Assembly (NCBI GenBank): GCA_903953895.1
Contig: CAJBLH010000050.1
Location: 1-57,738, forward strand
DNA length: 57,738 nt
DNA from: an uncultured Desulfobacteraceae bacterium
Lineage (GTDB): Bacteria > Desulfobacterota > Desulfobacteria > Desulfobacterales > Desulfatirhabdiaceae
Direction of reading: 5' to 3'
The notes under the pieces were generated by a model that did no database searches, was not told where the DNA came from, and was given only the letters and a program-made list of their open reading frames with translations. Positions 45,905 to 54,798 of this stretch are shown in pieces. The translations under genes were made by a program, and so were the position numbers. The stretch's first letter is position 1. Every line of letters begins with the position of its first letter.

Positions 45905-46618
45905 CTATTCTCCTCCGAGATAGGCGTCGACAACGGCCTTGTTGGAAACGATTTCCTGGGGATTGCCCTCTGCCAGTTTTTCACCGGAATTCAGCACCAC
46001 AATCCTGTCGGAAATCCGCATGATGGCTTTCATGTCGTGTTCGATGACCATCTGGGTGATTCCGATATTCTTGATGTCCAGGATTAGTTGGATAATCTCC
46101 TCACTCTCGGCTGGATTGAGCCCCCCCATGACTTCGTCGAGCAACAGCAGCTTGGGCTGCGTGGCCAGCACGCGCGCCACTTCCAGTTTCTTGCGCTCGC
46201 CGATGGGAAGACTTCCGGCAAGAAATTTAACGCGGTTTCCAAGGCCCACGACGTGGATTTTTTCCATGGCCATTTCGCGGGCCTTTTTCAGAGAATTCGT
46301 ACGGCACAGGGCCCCGACCATCACATTGTCCACAACACTCATCTTGGCAAGAGGGCGCACCTTCTGCCAGGTTCGGGCCATGCCGAGTTTGCACACGGCA
46401 TCCGGATGCAATCCGTTCATGCGGTGACCGTCAAAAATAATCTCGCCACGGGAAGGCGGATAGTAGCCGGTGATACAGTTAAACAGCGTGGTCTTTCCCG
46501 CACCGTTTGGACCGATCAGCCCCATGATCATGCCCGAAACCATCTCGAAAGAGACATCAGAATTGGCCGCCAGTCCGCCGAAAAACTTGCTGACGTGTTT
46601 GATCTCGAGAATTGCCAT
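45905..46618 (-). CDS. livG: Branched-chain amino acid ABC transporter ATPase LivG
   Basis: A 237-residue ABC ATPase. Walker A GPNGAGKTT, signature LPIGERKKLEVARVLAT (the LivG variant lacking LSGGQ), Walker B LLLLDEVMGGLNP and H-loop VIEHDM. The ATG overlaps the stop of livM (TGATG at 46616-46620). Confidence 0.94.
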   Translation of the reverse strand: MAILEIKHVSKFFGGLAANSDVSFEMVSGMIMGLIGPNGAGKTTLFNCITGYYPPSRGEIIFDGHRMNGLHPDAVCKLGMARTWQKVRPLAKMSVVDNVMVGALCRTNSLKKAREMAMEKIHVVGLGNRVKFLAGSLPIGERKKLEVARVLATQPKLLLLDEVMGGLNPAESEEIIQLILDIKNIGITQMVIEHDMKAIMRISDRIVVLNSGEKLAEGNPQEIVSNKAVVDAYLGGE

Positions 46619-47691
46619 CAGATCGCCTCCTTTCGTCGTTTTGACGTGAGCTTTCGGACAAAGCCCAGAATACCGTCTGGCATGTACAGAATGACAACCA
46701 CCAGTAGAATGCCATAGATCAGCACATGAGCATGGGACAGTTGCTCTTTCAGGAAGAAGCCGAACCCCGAATTCTCACTGACCAGTCCGGAGTCGATGAT
46801 TGCCTGGGCGATCATATTGCTGCGCAGGGCTTCAGAAAACGGCACCAGCACAACGGCGCCGATCACCGGTCCGAAAATGGTGCCGATGCCGCCGATGATG
46901 CAGGTCATGACGATCTGGACGGATAGATCCAGCGCCAGAACCGTACTCGGGTCGATGAATCCGACATAGAGACCGTACAGGCTGCCGGCCAGAGAGGTAA
47001 ACACCACAGAGCAGGCCAGTGCCACGTTTTTATAGATGGTCAGGTTGATCCCAAGCGAGTGCGCCGCGTCCTGATCCTCGCGGATCGCCTGGAAATAATA
47101 ACCCAGCTTGGAATTCTGCAGCATCCAGGTTGCAAAGATAGCGATAATCAGGGTGACAAGCCCGATATAGTAAAACGGTACCTTGGACATGAAATCGGTG
47201 ATGACGACATCGCCGATCTTGAACGGTGGGATATCGGTGATCAGAATCCCTTCAGCGCCGTTGGTCAGCTTCTTCAGGTTCAGGGCCGTCACCCGGAAGA
47301 TCTCGGCTACGGCAATGGATGCCAGAACAAAATAGGGTCCGCGCAGCCGGAAACAAATGGTGCCGATAATCAGGGCGATCGCGACAGCGACCAGAATGCC
47401 GGCCCAGACGCCATACCACGGCGCGATATGACGATACTGCATCAGGATGATCGTGGTGTAGCCGCCCACACCGAAGTAGGCGGCATGGCCCACAGAGTAT
47501 TGTCCGGTGTAACCGCCCAGGATGTTCCAGCCCGATCCCATTATGATGCTGATGAAGATCAGTATCATAATGTGAAGTGCATAGGTACTCTCCACGAAAT
47601 TCGGAAGCAGAAAGAGTGCTGCCACCGCCACCACGGCCAGCAGGACCGGAAGCGTGCTCGTTCCCCGCATGTTGTGCATGAATGGTCTCAT
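46618..47691 (-). CDS. livM: Branched-chain amino acid ABC transporter permease LivM
   Basis: A 357-residue integral membrane protein with about nine or ten hydrophobic segments. Family signatures are WNILGGYTGQYSVGHAAYFGVGGYTT and the coupling-helix region QAIREDQDAAHSLGINLTIYKNVALACS, then GGIGTIFGPVIGAVVLV. It pairs with LivH to form the channel. It lies 16 bases after livH. Confidence 0.93.
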   Translation of the reverse strand: MRPFMHNMRGTSTLPVLLAVVAVAALFLLPNFVESTYALHIMILIFISIIMGSGWNILGGYTGQYSVGHAAYFGVGGYTTIILMQYRHIAPWYGVWAGILVAVAIALIIGTICFRLRGPYFVLASIAVAEIFRVTALNLKKLTNGAEGILITDIPPFKIGDVVITDFMSKVPFYYIGLVTLIIAIFATWMLQNSKLGYYFQAIREDQDAAHSLGINLTIYKNVALACSVVFTSLAGSLYGLYVGFIDPSTVLALDLSVQIVMTCIIGGIGTIFGPVIGAVVLVPFSEALRSNMIAQAIIDSGLVSENSGFGFFLKEQLSHAHVLIYGILLVVVILYMPDGILGFVRKLTSKRRKEAI

Positions 47692-47707
47692 ACTGTATCA
47701 GCCCTCA

Positions 47708-48574
47708 TCAGTCTTTTGAAGTGCCCAACAAGCCGGATGGCTTGAACAAAAGCACCAGCAGGAATACCATGAATACGATGACATCTTTCCAGCCAGAGCC
47801 AAAATAGACGCCGCCAACAGACTCCGCAATGCCGATGAGCACCCCCCCCAGGGTAGCGCCAACGATGCTGCCCATGCCGCCAAGCACGGTGATCACGAAA
47901 GCCTTGAGCGTAAAAACGCTGCCGACCTGCGGGAAGATATAGTAGGTGGGTGATATGAGCGCGCCGGCGGTGCCGGCGAGTGCAGCTCCCAACCCAAAAG
48001 CGATGATCGACATGCGCTTGACGTTGATCCCCATGAGCTGGGCGGCTCCGCGGTCCTGCGCCGTTGCCCGAATCGCCTGGCCCGTATCGGTCCGGTAAAG
48101 AAACCAGTACAATGCCACGGTAATGATGATCGTGATGGCAAACGAGATGAGCAGCGGACTCGATATCGATATCCCGAGGATGTTGAAGCTGCTGGAAGAA
48201 TACTTCGTTGAGAGTATCTTGTAGTCTGATGTGAAAGCCAGCATGACGGCATTGCTCATGACCAGGCCCATGCCGATGGTCAAGAGGATCTGGTTCTGCG
48301 GCAGTGCGCCCAGCACACGGTTGATGAAAACTTTTTGCAGAAACGCGCCGAACAGGAACATCAGCGGGATCGTCACGACGATCGAGACAAAAGGGTCGAT
48401 GTGGAGCAGCGTAAACAGAAAATATGTCATGTACATGCCGATCATCAGCACATCGCCATGGGCAAAATTGATGACACGCATGACCCCGAAAATGATGGTC
48501 AAGCCAATACCGATCAGGGCGTAAACACCGCCGATCAAGATGCCGCTTAACATTGATTGCAGAAATACAGCCAT
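47708..48574 (-). CDS. livH: Branched-chain amino acid ABC transporter permease LivH
   Basis: A 288-residue permease with eight or so membrane helices. Signatures are GVYALIGIGLTIIFGVMRVINFAHGDVLMIGMY and RATAQDRGAAQLMGINVKRMSIIAFGLGAALAGTAG, the EAA-like coupling loop, then VLGGMGSIVGATLGGVLIG. GAGG is the ribosome site. A 135-base gap separates it from the binding-protein gene. Confidence 0.94.
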   Translation of the reverse strand: MAVFLQSMLSGILIGGVYALIGIGLTIIFGVMRVINFAHGDVLMIGMYMTYFLFTLLHIDPFVSIVVTIPLMFLFGAFLQKVFINRVLGALPQNQILLTIGMGLVMSNAVMLAFTSDYKILSTKYSSSSFNILGISISSPLLISFAITIIITVALYWFLYRTDTGQAIRATAQDRGAAQLMGINVKRMSIIAFGLGAALAGTAGALISPTYYIFPQVGSVFTLKAFVITVLGGMGSIVGATLGGVLIGIAESVGGVYFGSGWKDVIVFMVFLLVLLFKPSGLLGTSKD

Positions 48575-48709
48575 ATCGCCTCGGTATCTGATAAGTAAAA
48601 GGTCATGAATCGGTCATTCCCAAACTTTAAACCGCTACCCTGAGCGCGTGAGGGCGAATCCATTTCACGCTCTCATGCGCTCATGATTTCACGTTAAGAC
48701 TGAAGACCA

Positions 48710-49870
48710 CTACTTTGTCCATCCCGGAAAAGGCCAGATCGGTTTCTTGGCGGAGAGCTCAGACGGCCACACGGTCTCGTGCTTGCCGTTCTGAACCTGC
48801 TCGACAAGCATCTGAGCCTTGCGCTGGTTCTGATACCCGTCATAGTCGGTGAAAGATACTTCGCCAAGGATGCCGTTCCACTTTCCGGTTCGGAGCTGCT
48901 GGCGCAGCTTCTCCCGGTCTCCGCCAACAGTAGAGGCCGCCTGACCCATGATCATCATCGATTCGTAAGCGCAGGCCGCATGATATGTCGGCGACTTGCC
49001 GAACTTCTTTTCGTAGCGCTGATACCATGCCTTCGAATTTCCCCACGGCACATCCTCGGTCCACTGCGTCGAGGAGAAGATGCCATGACTGATTTCTTTT
49101 TCACTGGCGAACTGAGATACCGAGAAGCCGGCGCCCGCACCTATGAACGCCATGGGAGACAGACCGATTTCACGAGACTGGCGCATCAGCAAGATGGCGT
49201 CGGCCACATAGGATACCATGAAGACCAGATCGGGCTTGGCGGCTTTGGCCTGGGCCAACGTGGAACGGTAGTCTGGTGAACCCTTGGAATAGGCTTCTTC
49301 AAAGACCAGTTTGATACCTAACTTCTCGGCCACAGCCTTGGCGCTGTTGGCGGCCGATACGCCAAAATCAGTGTTTTCGTTCAGAATGGCGAGGGTCTTG
49401 GGCTGACCGAGTTTGGATGCCATTTCAAGCAGGATTGTGGCGTAATCGCCGGTGGTTCCCGATGTCCGGAACGTCCACTGAAGGTTCTGGCGGGTGATCT
49501 CCTCCTTCGAAGCAGCCGGTATGAGTAAGGGGACCTTATATCGCTCGGCCATCTTGGCATCGGCGTTTGACGTGGCGGACGTGTAAGGGCCAACGATTCC
49601 CACAACTTTATCGCGGGTGGCCAGTTTCTCGAGGGCTGCCATGGATTTTTCAGGTTTGCCTGTATCGTCTTCCTTGATCAGATCCACATTGATGCCTTTT
49701 TCCTTGAGATCTTCGATAGCCAGAATAACGCCGTTGGTCAAATTCTCACCAATCGGAGCTTCCGGTCCGGTGATGGAATTGATAAAACCGAGCTTCACAG
49801 CTTCCGCAGTTACAACGGCCGGGAAAATACACATCAACGCCAACATCAACGCCACTATCGCTTTATTCAT
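48710..49870 (-). CDS. livK: Branched-chain amino acid-type periplasmic binding protein
   Basis: A 386-residue periplasmic binding protein of the Leu/Ile/Val family (type I fold). The signal peptide is MNKAIVALMLALMCIFPAVVTAEA. The mature part has KLGFINSITGPEAPIGENLTNGVILA, VVGIVGPYTSATSNADAKMAERYKVPLLIPAASKEEIT and a C-terminal domain ending WPFPGWTK. The ligand could also be another amino acid or a small aromatic acid. It is the first gene of the transporter set, with a strong AGGAGG, and is divergent from the carboxyltransferase gene across 291 bases holding no clear promoter. Confidence 0.9.
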   Translation of the reverse strand: MNKAIVALMLALMCIFPAVVTAEAVKLGFINSITGPEAPIGENLTNGVILAIEDLKEKGINVDLIKEDDTGKPEKSMAALEKLATRDKVVGIVGPYTSATSNADAKMAERYKVPLLIPAASKEEITRQNLQWTFRTSGTTGDYATILLEMASKLGQPKTLAILNENTDFGVSAANSAKAVAEKLGIKLVFEEAYSKGSPDYRSTLAQAKAAKPDLVFMVSYVADAILLMRQSREIGLSPMAFIGAGAGFSVSQFASEKEISHGIFSSTQWTEDVPWGNSKAWYQRYEKKFGKSPTYHAACAYESMMIMGQAASTVGGDREKLRQQLRTGKWNGILGEVSFTDYDGYQNQRKAQMLVEQVQNGKHETVWPSELSAKKPIWPFPGWTK

Positions 49871-50161
49871 TTTCGTTCCTCCTGTGTCTCAGTTGAATGG
49901 TAATAAGTTATTGAATTTTTTTTGAATTGTTTCCGTACCCCTCGGAGAGTCTCTGACAAAAGCTGTTCCCGTATATCACAGAACGGCGGATTTTTCCAGA
50001 AAATCATTATTTATTATAGCTGATTCATAAAATTTTATAGCCTTGATCGATTCAGCAAGAATGAAACGGATCATCATAAAATAGAAAATGTGACTCTTTA
50101 TTTGACGCTTTCACCCGTTTCATGTTAGGTTTCCCCCCAAAACACCAGCCAAGGAGACGCC

Positions 50162-51712
50162 ATGGAATCATCAGAATTGCTTGAAAAACTCCGACAGAAA
50201 CAGCTTCACGCCCTTTCAGGAGGGGGAGAGGAGAAAATCCGAAAACAACATGAAGCCGGCAAATTGACCGCCCGGGAACGAATTTTTCAATTACTCGACC
50301 CGGATACATTCGTTGAAATCGATCGTTTCAAGACCCACCGATGCACCGACTTCGACATGGCCGATCAGAAAATCCCCGGAGACGGAGTCGTCACCGGTTA
50401 CGGCATGATCCACGGCAGGCAGGCTTTTGTTTTTGCCCAGGACTTTACGGTGCTGGGCGGGTCCCTGTCGCTGGCCCATGCAGAAAAAATCGCCAAGATA
50501 ATGAAAACAGCCATGAAAACCGGATCACCGGTCATCGGTCTCTGCGATTCGGGAGGGGCCCGGATTCAGGAAGGGGTCACGAGTCTGGCCGGTTACGGGG
50601 ATATTTTTCTGCTCAATGTCATGGCATCGGGCGTGGTTCCGCAGATTACGGCAATCATGGGGCCTTCGGCGGGAGGCGCGGTTTACAGCCCGGCCCTGAC
50701 CGACTGGATTTTCATGGTTGAAAAAACCGGTCATATGTTCATTACCGGTCCGGAAGTCATCAAGGCCGTTACCCGTGAAGTCGTCAGCAAGGAAGACCTC
50801 GGCGGGGCCATGGCCCACAACGCCAAAAGCGGCGTGGCTCATTTTTCTGCACCTGACGACAGCGCCTGCCTCGAGATGATCCGCGGGCTGATGTCGTTTC
50901 TTCCTCAGAACAACATGGAAGATCCGCCCCGGTCCGCCACCCAGGATGATCCCATGCGCCGGGATGAATCCCTTCGGGACATAGTGCCGCCCGATCCCAA
51001 CAAACCCTACGACATTCGCGGAATTGTTCGATCCAACATGGACGATGGGTATTTTTTCGAGGTGCATCAGCACTGGGCGCAAAATATCGTCATTGGATTT
51101 GCCCGGTTGGACGGCATGCCCGTCGGTGTGGTGGCCAATCAGCCCTGCGTCATGGCCGGATGCCTGGATATCGATGCATCCATCAAGGGCGCCCGGTTTG
51201 TCCGTTTCTGCGATGCCTTCAACATTCCGCTCATCGTTTATGAAGACGTGCCGGGTTTTCTTCCGGGAACCCACCAGGAACACGGCGGTATCATCAAACA
51301 CGGCGCCAAACTCATTTACGCTTTCTGCGAGGCAACGGTTCCACGTATCACCATCATTACCCGGAAAGCCTATGGCGGGGCCTATATCGTCATGAATTCC
51401 AAGCACATCCGGGGAGATATCAATCTGGCTTATCCCGGTGCGGAAATTGCCGTCATGGGCGCAGAGGGTGCGGTCAATATCATTTCCAGAAAAGAGATCG
51501 AATCGTCGGCAACGCCTGAGGAAGAACGCCACCAACGGATCACGGATTACCGGGAAAAATTTTCGAATCCTTACCGGGCGGCGGAACTGGGCTATATCGA
51601 TGATGTCATCGATCCGGCCGACACCCGGCCGCAGTTAATTCAATCTCTGAAAATGCTTCGAACCAAGCGGGACATGAATCCGCCAAAAAAACACGGAAAT
51701 ATCCCGCTTTAG
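50162..51712 (+). CDS. Acyl-CoA carboxyltransferase subunit (MmdA/PccB-like)
   Basis: A 516-residue biotin-dependent carboxyltransferase. It transfers CO2 between biotin and an acyl-CoA, here most likely as the alpha subunit of methylmalonyl-CoA decarboxylase. Motifs are [61 protein letters not shown] (acyl-CoA oxyanion loop) and [16 protein letters not shown]. Glutaconyl-CoA and propionyl-CoA carboxylase subunits look similar, so the acyl group is not certain. The sodium-pump beta subunit gene follows 19 bases later, which argues for a decarboxylase. AAGGAG precedes the ATG. Confidence 0.9.
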   Translation: MESSELLEKLRQKQLHALSGGGEEKIRKQHEAGKLTARERIFQLLDPDTFVEIDRFKTHRCTDFDMADQKIPGDGVVTGYGMIHGRQAFVFAQDFTVLGGSLSLAHAEKIAKIMKTAMKTGSPVIGLCDSGGARIQEGVTSLAGYGDIFLLNVMASGVVPQITAIMGPSAGGAVYSPALTDWIFMVEKTGHMFITGPEVIKAVTREVVSKEDLGGAMAHNAKSGVAHFSAPDDSACLEMIRGLMSFLPQNNMEDPPRSATQDDPMRRDESLRDIVPPDPNKPYDIRGIVRSNMDDGYFFEVHQHWAQNIVIGFARLDGMPVGVVANQPCVMAGCLDIDASIKGARFVRFCDAFNIPLIVYEDVPGFLPGTHQEHGGIIKHGAKLIYAFCEATVPRITIITRKAYGGAYIVMNSKHIRGDINLAYPGAEIAVMGAEGAVNIISRKEIESSATPEEERHQRITDYREKFSNPYRAAELGYIDDVIDPADTRPQLIQSLKMLRTKRDMNPPKKHGNIPL

Positions 51713-51731
51713 ACAAGGAGAATCGATAACA

Positions 51732-52880
51732 ATGTCCTGGGAACAACTGGCAGAACTCATTCGAAGCATTTTATTCACCCAGACCGGTGTCCCCAATCTG
51801 ACGGGCGGCAATGTGCTGATGATCGGCGTCGGTCTTCTCTTTCTTTACCTGGCCATTGCAAAGGATTATGAGCCGCTGTTGCTGCTGCCGATCGGGTTCG
51901 GCATATTCATCGTCAATTTTCCGCTCACCCCGCTGATGGGCTATACAGAACACGGCAATCCGGATCTGATCCGAGCATTTTACAAATACGGGGTCGAATG
52001 GGAAATCATTCCCTGTGTTATTTTTCTGGGCCTCGGCGCCATGACGGACTTCGGCCCCTTGATTGCCAATCCCAAGACTCTGATCATCGGAGCCGGCGCC
52101 CAGCTAGGTGTTTTTGTAACCTACATTGGCACGCTTTTCTTCGGGTTCACGCTGAAGGAAGCCGCATCCGTCGGGATTATTGGCGGCGCAGACGGGCCCA
52201 CGACAATTTACCTGACCACCAAGCTAGCACCCCACCTGCTGGGCGCAAATGCCTTGGCGGCCTATTCCTACATGGCCATGGTTCCCCTGATTCAACCTCC
52301 CATCATGCGATGGATGACGACACCTGCCCAGCGTCGGATTAAAATGCGCCAGCTCAGAGTCGTATCCGCCAAGGAAAAACTGCTCTTTCCGCTGATCGCT
52401 TCCGTATTGATCGTTTTGCTGATTCCGGCGGTCGCTCCCCTGATGGGCATGTTCATGTTCGGCAATCTGATGCGGGAAAGCGGCGTGGTCAAACGCCTTT
52501 CAGATACCGCTCAGAATGCCCTGATGAACATCGTCACCATTTTTCTGGGGCTATCGGTCGGGGCCACGATGCAGGCCGAAATCTTTCTGAACTGGAAACC
52601 CATGCTGATCTTCGCGTTCGGCCTTCTGGATTTTGTGGTCTGCACCTTTGGGGGGATTTTAACGGTCCATGTCATGAACATCTTCCTGAAGGAAAAAATG
52701 AATCCGCTGATCGGCTCTGCAGGGGTTTCGGCCGTGCCCATGTCGGCCCGGGTATCGCACGTTGAAGGCCTGAAGGCCGATCCGGACAACTGGCTGATCA
52801 TGCATGCCATGGGGCCCAATCTGGCAGGTGTTATCGGGTCTGCAGCCGCAGCCGGCATGTTTATCGCCATGTTTCAATAG
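51732..52880 (+). CDS. Sodium-translocating decarboxylase beta subunit (OadB/MmdB/GcdB)
   Basis: A 382-residue integral membrane protein that decarboxylates carboxybiotin and exports sodium ions. Eight or more hydrophobic segments; conserved sodium and substrate sites are [18 protein letters not shown] (with the essential Asp), [16 protein letters not shown] and [21 protein letters not shown] lies 11 bases before the ATG. It is the second gene of the operon. The gradient formed could drive ATP synthesis or transport. Confidence 0.94.
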   Translation: MSWEQLAELIRSILFTQTGVPNLTGGNVLMIGVGLLFLYLAIAKDYEPLLLLPIGFGIFIVNFPLTPLMGYTEHGNPDLIRAFYKYGVEWEIIPCVIFLGLGAMTDFGPLIANPKTLIIGAGAQLGVFVTYIGTLFFGFTLKEAASVGIIGGADGPTTIYLTTKLAPHLLGANALAAYSYMAMVPLIQPPIMRWMTTPAQRRIKMRQLRVVSAKEKLLFPLIASVLIVLLIPAVAPLMGMFMFGNLMRESGVVKRLSDTAQNALMNIVTIFLGLSVGATMQAEIFLNWKPMLIFAFGLLDFVVCTFGGILTVHVMNIFLKEKMNPLIGSAGVSAVPMSARVSHVEGLKADPDNWLIMHAMGPNLAGVIGSAAAAGMFIAMFQ

Positions 52881-52889
52881 GAGGCTATC

Positions 52890-53843
52890 ATGATATCCCG
52901 TCTTTTCAGATATGACCGCATCTTGTGGTATATTGTCGCGGCGGTATTGCCGCTTTTTATCCAGAGTCAATCTCTGGCTGCGATTGGAGAGGATACGGAA
53001 AAACCTGTCCCCGAATTTGCCCGAACGGAAAAAACCATCACAGCCAAACTCATCCCCAGGGCAAAAAGCAGCAGCGTTCTGATCGATTTCGATACAGCTC
53101 AAGGCAATCTGACGGAAGTCAAAGGCATTGAATTTGAAACCCTCCAGACACCGGAACTGGATATCAAAGAATTCAAATCTTCATTTTTTGAAGTGATGGT
53201 CGATCTCCCCCCTGGCACTGCGGCAGACATCACCATGACTTCTTCATTTTTTACGGTTTCAACCGAATACTGGGTTTACAATGCCAAAAAACCGGTAAAA
53301 TGGGCGAATTCCGGAATTCAAGCGAAAAAAGGAACCGGTGCATCCAATCAATTCGTTATCCGGGTCACAGACGGCGGGGATTTGGACAGCGACGGCACGG
53401 CAAACGGCCGGATACAACTCATTGGCGGACCCAAGGATTATTTCTGGAGTTATGCCATCGGCACCCTGATCGTCCGTTTTTTCGGTGTCTTTCTGGTGTT
53501 GTCGGTGCTGATGATCGGCATGCTGTCCATAGGTCAACTATTTATTATCATCGAAAAAAAACGGATCAGGTCGGCGCCTGCGCCGTATCGGCCTCCCCAA
53601 TCGCCGCCTGTTCCCCGGACAGAGCCGAGCAAAAGCCCCGATGCGTCGTCCACGCCGGACCCGGACACGATCGCCGCCATCGCAACGGCGCTTCATCTGC
53701 ACCTGACGCCCAAAACATCCCCGGATGCATCCGAGGTGAAAAAAGTCGGCCAGAATTCCTGGGTTCAGTATGGCCGCGTTGAAATTCAAAATGCACGGTT
53801 TCAAACATTTTTACGGCCAATCAAACCGAAAAACAGGCCATAA
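52890..53843 (+). CDS. OadG-type gamma/delta subunit with large extracytoplasmic domain
   Basis: A 317-residue protein. A signal peptide or anchor is at about residues 10-30 (ILWYIVAAVLPLFIQSQSLAA). An unrecognised extracytoplasmic domain of about 155 residues follows (including TITAKLIPRAKSSSVLIDF and VTDGGDLDSDGTANGRIQL). Then comes a membrane helix (LIVRFFGVFLVLSVLMIGMLSIGQLFIII) and a short cytoplasmic tail, Pro-rich, ending in DTIAAIATALHLHL, the OadG/MmdD-like motif that contacts the carboxyltransferase. Normal gamma subunits are about 80-120 residues; the extracytoplasmic part is extra. AGGAGG lies before the ATG. Confidence 0.72.
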   Translation: MISRLFRYDRILWYIVAAVLPLFIQSQSLAAIGEDTEKPVPEFARTEKTITAKLIPRAKSSSVLIDFDTAQGNLTEVKGIEFETLQTPELDIKEFKSSFFEVMVDLPPGTAADITMTSSFFTVSTEYWVYNAKKPVKWANSGIQAKKGTGASNQFVIRVTDGGDLDSDGTANGRIQLIGGPKDYFWSYAIGTLIVRFFGVFLVLSVLMIGMLSIGQLFIIIEKKRIRSAPAPYRPPQSPPVPRTEPSKSPDASSTPDPDTIAAIATALHLHLTPKTSPDASEVKKVGQNSWVQYGRVEIQNARFQTFLRPIKPKNRP

Positions 53844-53928
53844 CCATCGTTTCGCATACATGATACGGCCGAAACAATGATCATGGCCCGAATTTCGGTT
53901 CATCCAAAATCGACTGAGAGGCAGCCCA

Positions 53929-54372
53929 ATGAAATACCATTTAGAAATCAACAAGAAAAGCTTTGATGTCACCATCAGCAGCATTGCTGCAAATACGGCC
54001 CGTGTTCTGGTAAACGGGCAACCTTATGAAGTTTTTATCGGAAGCCCGGAAGCGCCGGGCGCAGTCCGCCGGCCGACAGCCTTGACGCAGACAACCGCCA
54101 CGCAGGCCCCTGCCCCGGCGCAGAGACCTGAAGCATCGATGGAACCTATTCTGCCGGGTCATGAATCCATTGTAGCACCCATCCCCGGCCTGATCCTGGA
54201 AATCAAGGTCAAAGTCGGCGACTCGGTGGTTGCGGGCCAGACGGTCGCCATTCTCGAAGCCATGAAAATGGAAAACAGCCTGACAACCCATGTTTCGGGA
54301 ACAATCAAGGAAATCCGTTTTGACAAAGGCTCCGAGGTATCCACCGGAGATGTGGTGATGATTGTCGGATAG
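53929..54372 (+). CDS. Biotin carboxyl carrier protein of the decarboxylase
   Basis: A 147-residue biotinyl carrier. The N-terminal 45 residues form a small beta domain; a Pro/Ala-rich flexible linker (TQAPAPAQRPEAS region) leads to the biotinyl domain with EAMKMEN, biotinylated at K113. It shuttles CO2 from the carboxyltransferase to the membrane beta subunit. GAGAGG lies about 10 bases before the ATG. It is the fourth gene in the decarboxylase operon. Confidence 0.93.
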   Translation: MKYHLEINKKSFDVTISSIAANTARVLVNGQPYEVFIGSPEAPGAVRRPTALTQTTATQAPAPAQRPEASMEPILPGHESIVAPIPGLILEIKVKVGDSVVAGQTVAILEAMKMENSLTTHVSGTIKEIRFDKGSEVSTGDVVMIVG

Positions 54373-54406
54373 TTGTTATAAACGCAAGACGGCGTAAGGA
54401 GGAAAA

Positions 54407-54718
54407 ATGACGGTACGTGTACTCATGACACGCAAGATGCCGAGTATGTCGAGCGGCCTGCTGGATGCCGCCCTGATGGCCAAACTCAATGAACTGCTGC
54501 TTGAACTGCGGGACATGGCAAACCGCCAGTACGGGTATATTTCCGGCGAAACCATGCGCAATGTCGAGGACCGCAGTGAATATCTCGTTATCAGCACCTG
54601 GAAATCGCTCGATGCATGGGAGCGATGGTTTGCCAGCAAGAAACGGGAGCAAAAAGAAGGAACGGTCGATGCTCTGCTGGGATCATCAACCATCTATAAA
54701 GTTTACAGTTATGATTGA
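54407..54718 (+). CDS. Antibiotic biosynthesis monooxygenase (ABM) domain protein
   Basis: A 103-residue dimeric alpha/beta-barrel protein of the ABM family (LLELRDMANRQYGYISGETM, YLVISTWKSLDAWERWFASKKR). Such proteins include quinol and heme monooxygenases, but in anaerobes their role is unknown. AAGGAGG precedes the ATG, and it lies 34 bases after the biotin carrier gene, so it is the likely fifth gene of the decarboxylase operon. Confidence 0.78.
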   Translation: MTVRVLMTRKMPSMSSGLLDAALMAKLNELLLELRDMANRQYGYISGETMRNVEDRSEYLVISTWKSLDAWERWFASKKREQKEGTVDALLGSSTIYKVYSYD

Positions 54719-54798
54719 TATTACGCCCCTTGATTCCTCATCAGGAGGGGATCGATGGGCGACAGGGGGAGGTTGAAAGGGGAGAAAGGCTGCCCCAC

